From the NCBI GenBank assembly GCA_937146725.1, contig CAKZRU010000092.1, positions 1 to 44,980 of the forward strand: 44,980 bases of DNA, in the 5' to 3' direction. This DNA comes from an uncultured Myxococcales bacterium (GTDB lineage: Bacteria; Myxococcota_A; Bradymonadia; UBA7976; VGTA01). This document shows positions 1 to 11,646 of the stretch, piece by piece. Position 1 is the stretch's first letter, and each line of letters begins with the position of its first letter. Made by a program: the position numbers and the translations under genes. Under the pieces are notes generated by a model. It was not told the DNA's origin and did not search any database. It saw nothing but the letters and a program-made list of their open reading frames with translations.

Positions 1-219
1 CTTTGCTTCGGGCTTTGCTTTGGGTTTTGCCTCGGGCTTTGCTTCGGGCTTTGCTTCGGGCTTTGCTTCGAGTTTTGGCTCGGGCTTTACTTCGGGCTTT
101 GCTTCGAGTTTAGGCTCGGGCTTTGCTTCGAGTTTTGGCTCGGGCTTTACTTCGGGCTTTGCTTCGGGCTTTGCTTCGAGTTTAGGCTCGGGCTTTGCTT
201 CGGGCTTAGACTCGGGCTT
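1..219 (-). repeat. KPEA-type coding repeat (12-bp unit)
   Basis: Degenerate tandem array of a 12-base unit (plus strand GGCTTTGCTTCG and variants) encoding K-P-E-A, K-P-E-P and K-L/V-E-P units on the minus strand. It forms the low-complexity Pro/Lys/Glu tail after the CHAT-like domain and continues past the left edge. Proline-rich charged tails of this sort are usually extended linkers or wall-spanning stalks; that role is inferred. Confidence 0.85.
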
Positions 220-3200
220 TGTCACAACCTTAAACTTTTTAGTTGCTCTTGTTGTGTTATTAATTTCACTTAAAGCTTTTTCAATCATTTGAGAGCTATG
301 CACAAATTGGATATTGGCCCAAAAGTATGGATGATAGCGGGGAATACCACCAACGGTAAGATCAATCTTAGTGCTTAAGGCTTCCAATTGAGCAAAGCGT
401 TCAGCGGTGGCAATACTACGACCTCTTTTAAAGGACATTAAGTGTCGGCTAAGGCTTTCTTCTGTAATTGACCAGAGAGGCCATGAGAAGCTTTCAACAC
501 CACGACTATATAAGTTATTAAGAGGGAGTGTAATCATTGAACTGGCAAGGTTGGCCTGCTCTAAATGAATCCACGATGCAGTAGACTCAAGAGGAGAGCT
601 CACTAAAGTAGAGATCGTTTCATGTGCTTTTGCTGTCCACTGCTCAAATTGAGTTCGATCAAGAGGAAGAGACCAAAGTAGACCATTGGCCGCATCAAGT
701 GAAACCTGTTGAGTATGAGCTGTCTGCATCACCTGCTCTACTGAGAGCATTAAGGGTTGAGAATTGAATACACAGCTTGATTGGTTTGACACACATGGGC
801 TTGGATTAAAGGGACCAAGGCGTTTAATTCCATTGCTAGGTCGATCAATCGCTTGCTCTTTACTTAAGGAACGAACAGCAGTTAAGCCAGAGAAAACTGG
901 TAAACTTTGAGCTAAGAACCTTGGACTCGGGCCTGTTGTATATTTTTGAGGTTTTTCGATAACAAGGGCACCCCAAGGATAGTCTTGGTCTAGATAAGAC
1001 CACATAACAAGCGCCTGATATTTATTGTTTTTTTGTGTTTTGAAAAGTGAAGATGGCAAGATTTGACGAGCGAGTTGATGACTTTGTGCCCAAAGCTTAA
1101 AATGAGGGTCTAATAATTTTTTAGGGGGTCGTTTACTAGGTTTCGCCTCGATGACCTTTGGACTTTCACTCAGAGTAGAGCGCCAATCCTTGAGTAGTTT
1201 ATTGAGCTTTTTACTTGAACTGAGTGCCTTTAATTTACTTTGGCCTAATTCATTAATACTTAAGCGATATATTTGGCCTTTAATTTCAAATAGATAAAGA
1301 TTGAGCGCCTTTGGCACGGCTTTAAGAGTTTGCGCTTGGGGAAAGAGAGAAGCAATGATCGCTTGCTTTGTATCTGCTTCCTGTCGCATTGCCAAAGCTT
1401 GGTTTGCGCTTTGCAACAACTCTAAACTAGGGCTAGCTTGGCTTAAAAGGCTACTTAAGGCACTAGTGGCTTTAAGTTCTTGTTCAAGTAGAGACTTGGT
1501 ATCGGTATCTAACTGGTCCAAGATTTCTTGACGTAGTCTTGGTAAGGGTCTTTGGTATGCTTCAAGAGTCTGTCGTAGCTCTAAGTCGGCAATCGCTTCT
1601 TTCGCTGTTTTACGCTTGATATTTTCTTTAAGATCAAGGATTTGCTCCAAAATACTAATGGGAGTTTTGGGAACTGCAAAAATCTGTGATTCAATCTGCC
1701 AGCCTAAAGTCGGACGTTCCGCTTTGAGCGCTTTCCAAATCTGTAAAGAGTTGAGGGCTAGCTTCAATGCTTCATCAAACTTTTTACTTTTAGCAAGCTT
1801 AAGTGCTTTAATACTGTCTAAGCGCCAAAGATAACGAGGGTCTTTAAGCTGTCTTTGTAAGGATTGTATAGGGCGTTCCAAAAAGCCAAAGTCCGATTTA
1901 GCATTATTCATAATCGAAGAATATAGCAGACACAGGCGTCCTTCGATCGAAGCTTTAGGACTATTGGTCAAAGTGTAGGCTTGTAAAAACTCACTTGCTT
2001 CTTGATAGCGTCCTTGTTGGGCTAGGAAACAACCACGGATAATTGCTCTTTGCAGGTGAAGCTTTTTAGCTTGGTCTAGCTGAGCAAAGGCTAAATCATT
2101 TTGTCCTTGGTCATGATAAAGCCAAGCGAGCTTAAAGCGATGGGTTGTATCTTCTTTAAGTTGCAATGACTTTTCTAAGCGCTGTACACCTTCTTCGACA
2201 TGGCCTAATGCAATAAGACTATGTGCTGCCTGCGCATGAAGTTGAGCATGAAGTTCTATCGTTTCATTAATATCTTTGGTTTTGGCCAATAATTCTAAAC
2301 CATAGTTGGCAAAAACAAAACTGGCTTTTTCGTTGGCTAAGCGATGATAAGCTTCACTAATAATGCTGACACAGGTCGCTAAAGCTGAAATACGCTGTTC
2401 TTTATATAGGACCTCACTCAAAGGCAGGAGTTGAGCAAGTGTTTTTTGCACATGCCCTCTTTCAAGAGTTAAACGAGCCTTTTCTAGATCCCAAGCTAAG
2501 AGTTGAGCGCGAGCAGCTTCGGGCTGTGGGTGGCTGTTTCGAGCGGTTTCAAGTTGCTTCTGCGCATCTTCAAGCTGACCGGTTGATTCATAAATTCGCG
2601 CTGCTAAAGCATGAAAACTAGCTCGAGCAAGTCTTTTATCAAGTAGATTTCGGCCTCGTAAAGCTTGAGGTAATAATTGTGAAGAATAGCGTTCATCTGT
2701 GATTAATGAGAAAAGTTTAAGCGTAATATCAAAGATGCCAACCGCTTCTCGATTTCGGCCTGCTTCATGGAGTGTTTCAACCGCTTTAACCAAGCGCTGA
2801 GTGATGTGAACAGCATTTACTTGAGCGTTTCGACTCACTTGGAAAACTTCCGGTTTTTCTAGGATCCCTTGTAGTTGCGTATTGACTTGATCCCACTGAT
2901 TGGCTTGCGTTAAAAAGTCAGCCAAAGTGAGTTTTAAGCGAGCTTGTAAAAACCGTTGGTCTAGCTCTAAAAAAGCACTTTCCATGACACGCTCAAGGCG
3001 CTGTATTGCTTGATTAAGGAGTCCAAGCTTAGACAGAATCATTGAATCACTGACTAAAAGAACCGCCAAAGAAAGACGAGTATCTTTAGAGGATTTTGAC
3101 TTAAAAATATCAATAATTCTTTTCATGTTTTTGTTGGCAGAATCCCAAGACTTGGCTTCCCATTGATTCCAGAGCTCAGCCAATGTTTGCTCACGTAAGG

Positions 3201-4011
3201 TGTTATTTGAGAGCGAAGGTATAAGAGAGTCTTCTTGAGCTTGTCCCTCTTTTTTGTCTTGGAGATAGCTTTTCAGAACTGACCAACGAGTCGTGTCATC
3301 ACCAAACATAATCTTACATTCAGCCAGAGGTTGCGCTGCTCTAAGAAAAGCGATTTCATCTTTGGGGTTTGACATATATCCGGTGACGCCGGTTCTAAAT
3401 AATGCTCGATATAAGAGAGCATAAAAGGTGGCTTCTTCGAGTTGGTCATCGCCTAAGAATTCGACACAGACTCGAACTCTATTTTCAAAGTTCATTAATT
3501 GATTTGCCTGAGAAAATAGTCGATCTTGTAAGCGATTAACTTGCTTGGATAACTGCACAAAAGCCGGTGAGTCTGAAAGACGTTCAAGCAATAATAAGGG
3601 ACGATGCTCACCTTTTTCGGAGAGTCGTCGGGCAATAAGATTTAGACTGGCTTGTAATTCAGCTCTTTGAGCTTTGGGAAAGGCTTCGGCTGCCAAGGAG
3701 AAGACTTCGCCATAGAACCACATTTGTGCAAAGCCCGGAAACTGATCTACCATTTGAACTAGGGTGCTTTGTTGATTACGTTTTCGAGCACGCTCGAAGT
3801 CAACTTTCCACTGTTCTACAGGCTTAGCAGCTAAAGCTTGGTTCATTCCTAAGTTTATATCATATACGTTTTCCCAAGAACTTGGTAAGCATGTATATAT
3901 ACTGAAGATGATTAGGAAAATACTAAATTGACCGATCGCTCTCTTTAGCTTTAGTCGATCATGAAGCTTAGTTTGAGAAAGGGAGTCAGTGCTATTATAG
4001 TCGGCCCTCAT
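1..4011 (-). CDS. TPR-like / CHAT-like protein with KPEA-repeat tail, 3' end outside window
   Basis: The frame is open from the ATG at 4011 to the left edge (1337 codons, no stop), so this is the N-terminal part of a very large protein. An AGGAGA lies 9 bases before the chosen ATG; an in-frame ATG at 4029 is the alternative. A hydrophobic stretch near residues 25-45 suggests a signal peptide or anchor. Residues about 60-900 are helical with TPR-like pairs, for example near residues 615-690. Residues about 900-1235 follow the layout of a CHAT domain (caspase/separase fold): an opening strand pattern near 900 and the typical closing HPYFWA at 1227-1232. The expected His-Gly and Cys-containing catalytic motifs are not seen: the region after IH1149 reads LEQANLASS and no Cys follows where it is expected. 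The protein may therefore be catalytically inactive. A Lys-Pro-Glu-Ala tail begins near residue 1265. CHAT assignment is by pattern recognition only. Confidence 0.72.
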   Translation of the reverse strand, partial: MRADYNSTDSLSQTKLHDRLKLKRAIGQFSIFLIIFSIYTCLPSSWENVYDINLGMNQALAAKPVEQWKVDFERARKRNQQSTLVQMVDQFPGFAQMWFYGEVFSLAAEAFPKAQRAELQASLNLIARRLSEKGEHRPLLLLERLSDSPAFVQLSKQVNRLQDRLFSQANQLMNFENRVRVCVEFLGDDQLEEATFYALLYRALFRTGVTGYMSNPKDEIAFLRAAQPLAECKIMFGDDTTRWSVLKSYLQDKKEGQAQEDSLIPSLSNNTLREQTLAELWNQWEAKSWDSANKNMKRIIDIFKSKSSKDTRLSLAVLLVSDSMILSKLGLLNQAIQRLERVMESAFLELDQRFLQARLKLTLADFLTQANQWDQVNTQLQGILEKPEVFQVSRNAQVNAVHITQRLVKAVETLHEAGRNREAVGIFDITLKLFSLITDERYSSQLLPQALRGRNLLDKRLARASFHALAARIYESTGQLEDAQKQLETARNSHPQPEAARAQLLAWDLEKARLTLERGHVQKTLAQLLPLSEVLYKEQRISALATCVSIISEAYHRLANEKASFVFANYGLELLAKTKDINETIELHAQLHAQAAHSLIALGHVEEGVQRLEKSLQLKEDTTHRFKLAWLYHDQGQNDLAFAQLDQAKKLHLQRAIIRGCFLAQQGRYQEASEFLQAYTLTNSPKASIEGRLCLLYSSIMNNAKSDFGFLERPIQSLQRQLKDPRYLWRLDSIKALKLAKSKKFDEALKLALNSLQIWKALKAERPTLGWQIESQIFAVPKTPISILEQILDLKENIKRKTAKEAIADLELRQTLEAYQRPLPRLRQEILDQLDTDTKSLLEQELKATSALSSLLSQASPSLELLQSANQALAMRQEADTKQAIIASLFPQAQTLKAVPKALNLYLFEIKGQIYRLSINELGQSKLKALSSSKKLNKLLKDWRSTLSESPKVIEAKPSKRPPKKLLDPHFKLWAQSHQLARQILPSSLFKTQKNNKYQALVMWSYLDQDYPWGALVIEKPQKYTTGPSPRFLAQSLPVFSGLTAVRSLSKEQAIDRPSNGIKRLGPFNPSPCVSNQSSCVFNSQPLMLSVEQVMQTAHTQQVSLDAANGLLWSLPLDRTQFEQWTAKAHETISTLVSSPLESTASWIHLEQANLASSMITLPLNNLYSRGVESFSWPLWSITEESLSRHLMSFKRGRSIATAERFAQLEALSTKIDLTVGGIPRYHPYFWANIQFVHSSQMIEKALSEINNTTRATKKFKVVTKPESKPEAKPEPKLEAKPEAKPEVKPEPKLEAKPEPKLEAKPEVKPEPKLEAKPEAKPEAKPEAKPKAKPEAK

Positions 4012-4335
4012 GTATAGATATCTCCTCATTTAAGACACTGAAGTTTATCATGATTGATCATTTGATTTTATACTTCACATGACTTTGATCATCTAATAAA
4101 AAATAATACTCTACCTTTTCACCATAAACGACGACTAAGTGGAAGAATAATCAGCTTTGAACATGGGTTATGTGAGTTATTTTTATTTGTTTTCGTTTTG
4201 TGAGATTAAGATTCGTTATAAGAACACAAGAGTATTAGCTTGATGAACTAGAACGGTTTACTCTTTAGATGATGTACGTTTTTAGCTCAGTTTTAAGGTT
4301 AAATACCTAGATTTATTATTGTAAGGTGAGCCTAT
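4012..4335. other. Divergent intergenic region between CHAT-like gene and priA
   Basis: About 320 AT-rich bases separating two divergent genes, so promoters for both must lie here. I see TGATCA-containing short inverted repeats near 4050-4095, but no convincing -35/-10 pair on either strand and no small ORF with a ribosome binding site. Confidence 0.5.
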
Positions 4336-6849
4336 ATGAGTTCTTTATCCTTAGGAACATCAAAAGAACTATTTGTAGAAGTTGTATTACCCAGGCCACT
4401 AGAAGGCACCTTGACCTATCGGCTGTGTATTCAGCACGATCACTCTGAAGCTCAAAATTCCTTGATGGGTGCTTGGGTGATTGTTCCCTTAGGTAATGAA
4501 AAACTTTTAGCATGTATTTGGTCGGTTCACACCCAAAGTGAGCTTGCCGGTCATAAGTTAAAATCTGTTTGTGCAATCTTGCATTGGATTAAGGCTCTAC
4601 CTTCACCTTTGCTTCAACTATTGAGCGCTCTTTCTCGTTATTATCATGTACCTCTTGGTGAAGCATTGAATCTTGCTATGCCACGTTGGATTTCTAAATC
4701 AGCTTATATTCTTAATCCAGATCGTGGCTTAAAGAGAGAGTCGACAAAGCAAAGCGAGTTTATCTTTGAGCAGACGCAACAATGTTTAGAAGATTTGAAG
4801 GTTTATGATGATTTAAAAGGACTTAGTCAATGGATGCCATTAGCAAGAAATGCTTTTCCTTTTTATGTTGAACCTAAGGAATGGTCATTTTGGAAAAAGT
4901 CATCATCAATTATTGAACTGAAAGTACCACAAATACAAGTTCTCCCAAGCTTTAAATGGCGAAAGCAAGACAGCTTTGATCAACAATTTAAAGAGCGTGG
5001 TACAGTCAGGGAATTGTATCATTTATTCGCAGTACAGGCTGAATATGAACATAAAGAGATTCTTTCGGCTCTTTCACATCGCCAAGAAAAAACAATAAGA
5101 AAAACATTACGTTCTCTACTTGATCAAGGTCATCTTGAACTTCTTGTTTCACCGGCTCATCAAGCTTTTCAGGTCACTCAAGACTCTAATCAAACGCTTA
5201 CAATTAAAGATCATTTAAAACCCTCAAAAATAGAGAATAAGGCTCAAGTACCCATTGTTTTAAGTCAAGAACAAACAGATGCCGTGCATGCGATTCAAGC
5301 GCAGAAGGGATTTGCAGTCAGTCTTTTACATGGGGTAACCGGAAGTGGAAAAACTGAAGTCTATCTCGAATTGATCGAAGCTTTATTAGAGCAAGGAAAA
5401 CAAGCCCTAGTGTTGGTACCCGAGATCGGATTAACACCTCAAACAGTAGCTCGCTTTAAGCAAAGATTTTCTGTCCCAATCTATGCTTGGCATAGCAAAT
5501 TAAGCCCTAATGAGCGGATAGAGACTTGGCATCATTTAAGCCAAGCCAAACCCTGTATATTGATTGGCGCAAGGTCCTCGCTGTTTGCACCTTTGCATAA
5601 TTTGGGGATCATTATTGTAGATGAAGCTCATGATGCGTCTTATAAGCAAGGGGATGGCATACGCTATCATGCACGGGATATGGCTATTTTACGTGCTTCA
5701 TTTGAACAGTGCCCCATTGTTTTAGGGACAGCGACACCCAGTTTAGAAAGTATGCAAAATGCATATTTAGGTAAATATCGCTTACTTGAGTTAAAGCAAA
5801 GACCCACTGGAGCAACGCTTCCCAATGTTAAAATTGTAGATTTAAGAAAGCATCGAGCGGTTAATCAAGAAGCCACAGCGATTACTTATATCCTTGCTCA
5901 AGCGATTTCAGAACGATTAAAACGAGGTGAGCAAAGTATTTTATTTTTGAATCGGCGAGGTTTTAGTCAAAGTATTCGATGTGTCGGCTGTGGTTATTTG
6001 TTTAGTTGCCCCCATTGTCAACTAGCACTTCCTTGGCACCTAAAAAGCCAAAGCTTAGAATGTCACCATTGTGAGTTTAAGGCTATGGCACCTGCAACTT
6101 GTCCACAGTGTTCAGCGGATACACTTGCCCACACGGGTAGAGGCACTGAACGCATTGAGCAGCAGTTACTTTCACTCTTTCCTAAAGCAAAAATTGCGCG
6201 CCTTGATCAAGATAGCTCTTTGGGTCCTCAAGAGCTCCATAATTTAATGCATAGTGATCAAGTTGATATCTTGATTGGCACTCAAATGGTGACTAAGGGA
6301 CATGACTTTCCAAGAGTGACTTTAGTGGGCGTGATTGATGCTGATGTAGGTGTTGACCTACCAGATTTTAGAGCAAATGAGCGATCCTATCAGCTTTTGT
6401 CACAGGTTGCCGGCCGAGCGGGACGTGCGCAGTTAGCCGGAGAGGTGATTGTCCAGACTTATCGACCGCAGGAAGAACGCTTATTAGCCGCTATGAGTCA
6501 TGATTACCAACGCTTCTTCTTATATGAAATGACTTTGAGAGAAGTTTTGGCATATCCACCGTTTTCTTACTTGGCTAACATTAGAATTCAAGGACCAGCC
6601 TCGGAGCATTTAGATCAAACTTTACAGTTACTTAGTCAATATGTGAGAAACTGCCCTTTAAGGGGACGAGGTCCAAGTATTGCACCGATTAACATGTCTA
6701 GGGGTCAGCAACGTTGGTTGATTGTATTGATTGCTGAACAAAGAGCTGAATTGCATGCAGAACTTAACAAACTTAAACCACTGCTTAAAAAGCAAAGTAG
6801 ACTTGGCGTTCGTTGCATCATAGATATAGATCCAATCGACTTTTTTTAG
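4336..6849 (+). CDS. priA: Primosomal protein N' (replication restart helicase PriA)
   Basis: PriA is a 3'-5' superfamily 2 DNA helicase that recognises stalled forks and starts reloading of the replicative helicase. At 837 residues it is about 100 longer than the E. coli protein, mainly in the N-terminal third. Visible features are Walker A GVTGSGKTEVY (G336-T340), the DEAH box (D429-H432), GTATPSLES, and a Cys-rich zinc-binding insert starting RCVGCGY at C549 with further CPHC, CHHC and CPQC pairs. Helicase motifs V and VI follow (GTQMVTKGHDFPRV, QVAGRAGRA). The Cys insert between helicase lobes is diagnostic for PriA. The start has AAGGTGA upstream. It stands alone, divergent from the CHAT-like gene. 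Confidence 0.97.
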   Translation: MSSLSLGTSKELFVEVVLPRPLEGTLTYRLCIQHDHSEAQNSLMGAWVIVPLGNEKLLACIWSVHTQSELAGHKLKSVCAILHWIKALPSPLLQLLSALSRYYHVPLGEALNLAMPRWISKSAYILNPDRGLKRESTKQSEFIFEQTQQCLEDLKVYDDLKGLSQWMPLARNAFPFYVEPKEWSFWKKSSSIIELKVPQIQVLPSFKWRKQDSFDQQFKERGTVRELYHLFAVQAEYEHKEILSALSHRQEKTIRKTLRSLLDQGHLELLVSPAHQAFQVTQDSNQTLTIKDHLKPSKIENKAQVPIVLSQEQTDAVHAIQAQKGFAVSLLHGVTGSGKTEVYLELIEALLEQGKQALVLVPEIGLTPQTVARFKQRFSVPIYAWHSKLSPNERIETWHHLSQAKPCILIGARSSLFAPLHNLGIIIVDEAHDASYKQGDGIRYHARDMAILRASFEQCPIVLGTATPSLESMQNAYLGKYRLLELKQRPTGATLPNVKIVDLRKHRAVNQEATAITYILAQAISERLKRGEQSILFLNRRGFSQSIRCVGCGYLFSCPHCQLALPWHLKSQSLECHHCEFKAMAPATCPQCSADTLAHTGRGTERIEQQLLSLFPKAKIARLDQDSSLGPQELHNLMHSDQVDILIGTQMVTKGHDFPRVTLVGVIDADVGVDLPDFRANERSYQLLSQVAGRAGRAQLAGEVIVQTYRPQEERLLAAMSHDYQRFFLYEMTLREVLAYPPFSYLANIRIQGPASEHLDQTLQLLSQYVRNCPLRGRGPSIAPINMSRGQQRWLIVLIAEQRAELHAELNKLKPLLKKQSRLGVRCIIDIDPIDFF

Positions 6850-6936
6850 TCAGAGTTGATTAACAATGCTCACTTTATTTAACGGTTTTAATAGTAAACA
6901 TAGCTTAGCTAAATGCTAACAAATTAGCTCGAAAGC

Positions 6937-6965
6937 TTGACAAAAGTTAGTCAATTGTTTAAGCT
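6937..6965 (+). promoter_or_regulatory. Possible sigma-70 promoter upstream of the 7100 gene
   Basis: TTGACA at 6937-6942 is a perfect -35 hexamer; 17 bases later TAAGCT (6960-6965) is only a weak -10. TTGAC is mirrored by GTCAA at 6950-6954, and CCTAA-ATTA-TTAGG (6973-6986) just downstream is a further short inverted repeat. The rest of 6850-7099 shows nothing else I can name. Confidence 0.3.
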
Positions 6966-7099
6966 AAAAAAACCTAAATTATTAGGGTGATAAAACATAT
7001 ATTTAGTATCACAACAAGTTGATGCTGGTTCTACACTCTACCATGGTAAATAAGGGTTTATGTTCATTACCATAGTCTGAAGAGTACAGAGGGAAAACA

Positions 7100-7774
7100 A
7101 TGATTAGTATTGAGATTACAGAAGAAAATATGAAAAAGCCTGAGGTTTATCAGGCAGTAATTCGCTTACTAGAAGCCATGAACAATGTTGAGTTTACGGC
7201 TTCTGTGAATGTAGAACCGAGCAAAAGGAAAGCCAAGGCTCGTCATGCAAGCGAGCAGGTGGGGACACCCAATATTGATGAAGAAGTTCGTCAGGCCTTT
7301 GAAGGTTCCATCAGCAAGGCAAAGAGTCTTTTCTTTTTGTCGGTGATTAAGCGTGCAGGAGTGGCTGACTCTAATGAAGTCGTTGCCGAGATGGAGAAGC
7401 ATTATCCAAACTTTACCCGTAAATCGATTGGTGGAATCACGGGCGCAATTCGACGATGGTTTGACCAAAAAGGGATCGATTTACCTTACATAGCAGAACC
7501 AGATAAGAGCCGAAATGGTATTCATATCTTTTCTTGGACCATGCCTGGTGTGACTAAAGTCAATACTCAAGACTTAGCAGAGCAGATCAGTGAGCAATTT
7601 CAGTCCCAATTCGAAAAACTGGTTACCGTTGGTAAAATTGGAAAAAAAGACTTTAAAAAGGCTGCCGAGTACAATCGTTTTATGAAAGAAGTTGTGGCTT
7701 TAAATACCGACTTTTTCGAAAACAGTGGTAGCGGATTGATTTATCGACTTGCTTACACCAATCAGATGACCTAA
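7100..7774 (+). CDS. Unrecognised 224-residue cytoplasmic protein
   Basis: I do not recognise this family. The protein has no signal peptide or membrane segment. A short N-terminal segment is followed by a Lys/Arg-rich linker (residues about 40-55). A mixed helical region at about 70-150 includes a basic stretch (KSIGGITGAIRRWFDQKG) and a strand-like segment (GIHIFSWTM); the order could fit a winged-helix or other nucleic-acid-binding fold, but this is speculation. The C-terminal third is helical and Lys/Phe-rich. An AGAGGGAAAAC element lies just before the ATG. It precedes the parvulin gene by 56 bases on the same strand and could be co-transcribed with it. Confidence 0.75.
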   Translation: MISIEITEENMKKPEVYQAVIRLLEAMNNVEFTASVNVEPSKRKAKARHASEQVGTPNIDEEVRQAFEGSISKAKSLFFLSVIKRAGVADSNEVVAEMEKHYPNFTRKSIGGITGAIRRWFDQKGIDLPYIAEPDKSRNGIHIFSWTMPGVTKVNTQDLAEQISEQFQSQFEKLVTVGKIGKKDFKKAAEYNRFMKEVVALNTDFFENSGSGLIYRLAYTNQMT

Positions 7775-7830
7775 CAATAAACCCGCTCTATCAATCTAAT
7801 ACACAGGTCAGAGAGATCAGAGGGGGAAAT

Positions 7831-8832
7831 ATGATAGTGATCTTTAATAAAGAAACACGCCATTACACACTGAAAAACATGAGTCAATCCTTGTGGAAAC
7901 AGAGCTTATGTTTGTGCCTAATGTTTTTATTAACAAGTCAAGTGTACGCTGAGTCACTCGCAAGTGTAAATGGTATACCGGTGAGCTCTCAGCGCTATTA
8001 TGAACATTATCAGCTCTTACAAAAGACCCATCCTCATGCTCAAGGTAAAGCTAAGCTTGAACAACGCTTAGCGAAAAGAGCCTTACTTCCCCTGGTTAAA
8101 GAGCTCATTTTGAGGCAAGAAGCACAGCGCTTAGGCTTTGATTTGATGACTCTCAAAGTCAGTGACCCAATGAAAGACTTAAGACAGAAACATAAAACAG
8201 CTGAGTCTTTAGCACAATATTTACTCAAGGTTGGTGAAACAGAGAGTTCACTTCGCTTAAAGCATTGGATGAATGAAGCCACTTATCAATTGATGAAGGC
8301 ATCGGGTGTATTGTCAGTGAGTCGTGAAGAAATCCAAAAAGAGTACACGCGACAAATGGCTGTGTTCAAGCAACCCGAAAAAACTAAGGCCTATCAAATC
8401 TTATTAAAACTGCCTGAATCGGCAAGTGCCGAGCAGATCAATCAAGGCTTTAAACGGATCCAAGATTTGCATAAGCAACTACTTACCGGCACTGAGTTTT
8501 CAATACTCGTGCAAAGACATTCTGAGGGGGCTTTACGGTCGCGTAATGGTGATATGGGCTTTGTTAAACGTGGTGACTTGGTACAAAGTGTTGAAGATGT
8601 ATTATGGCAACTCAAGGAAGGTGAGTTTTCGATACCGGTCCGTTCCCGATATGGATGGCATATTATAAAAAGAGGCGCTAACATTGCGGCGAGTCAAAAA
8701 TCTTTTGATCAGGTTAAGAACTTTTTGGCAGATGGTTTGAGACAGGCCAAGTACAGAAAGCAACGAAGATCTTTTGTTAAGGGCTTGTGGGCAAAGGCCC
8801 AGATCGATTCATCATTGAGCCTTCGTTATTAG
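7831..8832 (+). CDS. Exported parvulin-type peptidyl-prolyl isomerase (SurA/PpiC-like)
   Basis: Predicted periplasmic foldase catalysing cis-trans isomerisation of proline peptide bonds. A signal peptide ends at about residue 41 (SQVYA-ES). Residues about 42-165 form a SurA-like N-terminal helical region starting LASVNGIPVSSQRYYEHY. A parvulin domain spans about 183-290 with the family signatures EFSILVQRHSEG, GDMGFVKRGDL and the closing strand YGWHIIKRG. The start at 7831 has a strong GAGGGGG site; an internal ATG at 7879 would give a more standard 26-residue signal peptide but has no good site. Such chaperones serve outer-membrane and envelope proteins, which fits the large exported protein load of this window. 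It is smaller than E. coli SurA and has one parvulin domain. Confidence 0.9.
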   Translation: MIVIFNKETRHYTLKNMSQSLWKQSLCLCLMFLLTSQVYAESLASVNGIPVSSQRYYEHYQLLQKTHPHAQGKAKLEQRLAKRALLPLVKELILRQEAQRLGFDLMTLKVSDPMKDLRQKHKTAESLAQYLLKVGETESSLRLKHWMNEATYQLMKASGVLSVSREEIQKEYTRQMAVFKQPEKTKAYQILLKLPESASAEQINQGFKRIQDLHKQLLTGTEFSILVQRHSEGALRSRNGDMGFVKRGDLVQSVEDVLWQLKEGEFSIPVRSRYGWHIIKRGANIAASQKSFDQVKNFLADGLRQAKYRKQRRSFVKGLWAKAQIDSSLSLRY

Positions 8833-8879
8833 TATTGATCACCAAAGGTTCATTCTCATACTGATCCTTTTAGACTTAA

Positions 8880-10037
<1,158 letters not shown>

Positions 10038-10057
10038 TTTTTACTCATAAACTTGAA

Positions 10058-10087
10058 AAGGCTATATGTCCAAGCCTTATGCTTTTT
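10058..10087 (+). terminator. Possible intrinsic terminator after hemB
   Basis: AAGGCT (10058-10063) pairs with AGCCTT (10073-10078) and a T-run follows at 10083-10088. The T-run lies inside the last codons of the convergent phnA-like gene. The stem is only 6 bp, so it is weak. Confidence 0.4.
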
Positions 10088-10433
10088 TGACAAACTCACT
10101 TTTAAGCATCATGGCTCCAAAACCAGGGACTTTGCAGCTGATATTATGATCGCCATCAACAAGAGTAATATTGTTAACTTTGGTCCCAATTTTAATCGGT
10201 TTGGGTGCACCTTTAACCGGTAAGGACTTGATGATTGTAACATCATCACCATTGGCCAAACGATTACCATTGGCATCTTTAACAATTAACTCATCGGCTT
10301 GTTTTGCTTGGGCTTGGAGATCGGCTTGGATTTGAGGGTTCCACTCATGGTTACACTCAGGACAAATCATAATCTCACCCATGGGATAGGCATATGGGCT
10401 AGAACACTGTGGGCAATCGGTTTGCTCTGACAT
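10077..10433 (-). CDS. yjdM: PhnA/YjdM-type zinc-ribbon protein
   Basis: Small 118-residue cytoplasmic protein of the PhnA (YjdM) family. The N-terminus carries a zinc ribbon with two CxxC pairs (CPQC and CPEC, residues about 8-27). The C-terminal half is the conserved PhnA domain, with [19 protein letters not shown] and a final LKSEFVKK. The historic name links it to phosphonate use, but the family occurs widely outside phosphonate operons and its function is not established; nothing here suggests a phosphonate locus. AAGGAG lies 8 bases before the ATG. It converges on hemB. Confidence 0.93.
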   Translation of the reverse strand: MSEQTDCPQCSSPYAYPMGEIMICPECNHEWNPQIQADLQAQAKQADELIVKDANGNRLANGDDVTIIKSLPVKGAPKPIKIGTKVNNITLVDGDHNISCKVPGFGAMMLKSEFVKKA

Positions 10434-10620
10434 GAGGTACTCCTTGAAAGGTTTAATTTAAAAAGCACGATATGCGGTAATTTTTGTTATAAGTCATCAT
10501 GATTTACAAAATCACATAGAGAAAGCACCTTGTCTGACTCGACAAACCTACTTTCCTAAAACTATACTCCTCTACAGATCCCACTTTGGGTCACATCTAT
10601 TGATTGGAAAGGATATCACT

Positions 10621-11628
10621 TTGAGAGTATTGCTTACCGGTGCCGCTGGTTTTATTGGCTATCATGTGGCGACAACCTTGCTCGAACGTGGTGAAGAAGT
10701 CATAGGTTTAGATAGTTTAAATCACTATTATGACCCAGAGCTAAAAAATGCACGAATTGCTCAATTAAAAGCTAAAGAAAACTTCAGTTTTTTTCATCAA
10801 GATTTAAGTGATGGCTTGGCTTTGGAAGCATTGTTTAAGCAATATAATTTTACTCATGTCATCAATTTAGCAGCTCAAGCGGGAGTGCGATATAGTCTTG
10901 AAGCTCCGGAAGCTTATATACAAAGTAATCTCGTTGGCTTTGGGCACTTATTAGAATGTTGCAGAAGATATCCGATAGAACATTTTGTCTATGCAAGTAG
11001 TGGCTCGGTGAGTGGTCTAAACGAAATGCTTCCCTCAAGCGTAAGTCATACCACCGGACATCCAATGAGCTTATATGCCGCAACTAAGCGATCTAATGAG
11101 TTGTGTGCGCATGCTTACTCACACTTGTTTAAGCTGCCAACCACCGGTTTAAGATTTTTTTCGGTATATGGTCCTTGGGGGCGTCCGGATATGGCGTTGT
11201 TCCTATTTACAGAAAAAATGCTTAAGGGCGAAACAATAGATATTTATAATTATGGGGATATGACTCGAGATTGGACCCATGTTTCGGATATCGTGCAAGG
11301 AATTATTGCTGCCCTTGATCATCCCGCTCAAGCTGATCCTGATTGGAGTGGTACTGAGCCTAAATTAGAAACAAGTAGTGCTCCCTTCAGAGTGTATCAT
11401 CTTGGGCGTGGTAAACCAGTTTCTTTAATGGAAGCAGTTAAACAGCTAGAAAATGCACTTGGTGTCGAGGCTAAAAAGAATTTGATGCCAATGCAACCAG
11501 GGGATGTCAAAGATACCTTTGCAGAGATCACAGCAGCTCAAAAGGATCTTGGCTTTGCACCGAATATGGATTTAGAAGAAGGTATTTTAGACTTTGTTCA
11601 ATGGTATAAAGAATATAAAGGGCTTTAG
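10621..11628 (+). CDS. NAD-dependent epimerase, UDP-glucuronate 4-epimerase-like
   Basis: Extended short-chain dehydrogenase fold. The N-terminal dinucleotide motif TGAAGFIG is followed by DSLNHYYDPELK, typical of UDP-glucuronate 4-epimerases. The catalytic set is present as YASSGS and YAATK, and RFFSVYGPWGRPDMA and GDMTRDWTHVSDIV also match that subfamily. The likely reaction is UDP-glucuronate to UDP-galacturonate for surface polysaccharide, though no glycosyltransferases are nearby. I choose the TTG at 10621, because AAAGGA lies about 7 bases upstream; a TTG at 10600 would bury this site inside the gene. It ends 18 bases before the next gene, a lipoprotein, and may share its transcript. 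Confidence 0.92.
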   Translation: MRVLLTGAAGFIGYHVATTLLERGEEVIGLDSLNHYYDPELKNARIAQLKAKENFSFFHQDLSDGLALEALFKQYNFTHVINLAAQAGVRYSLEAPEAYIQSNLVGFGHLLECCRRYPIEHFVYASSGSVSGLNEMLPSSVSHTTGHPMSLYAATKRSNELCAHAYSHLFKLPTTGLRFFSVYGPWGRPDMALFLFTEKMLKGETIDIYNYGDMTRDWTHVSDIVQGIIAALDHPAQADPDWSGTEPKLETSSAPFRVYHLGRGKPVSLMEAVKQLENALGVEAKKNLMPMQPGDVKDTFAEITAAQKDLGFAPNMDLEEGILDFVQWYKEYKGL

Positions 11629-11646
11629 CTAAAAGGTTTAAAATTT

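Noticed and set aside
20..292. Plus-strand frame rich in SGFAS at the left edge
   Set aside because: Complement of the KPEA repeat in the large minus-strand gene, which is open for the full 4011 bases and has a ribosome site.
10600..10620. TTG at 10600 as start of the epimerase
   Set aside because: The AAAGGA ribosome site would lie inside the gene, and the Rossmann motif begins right after the TTG at 10621.
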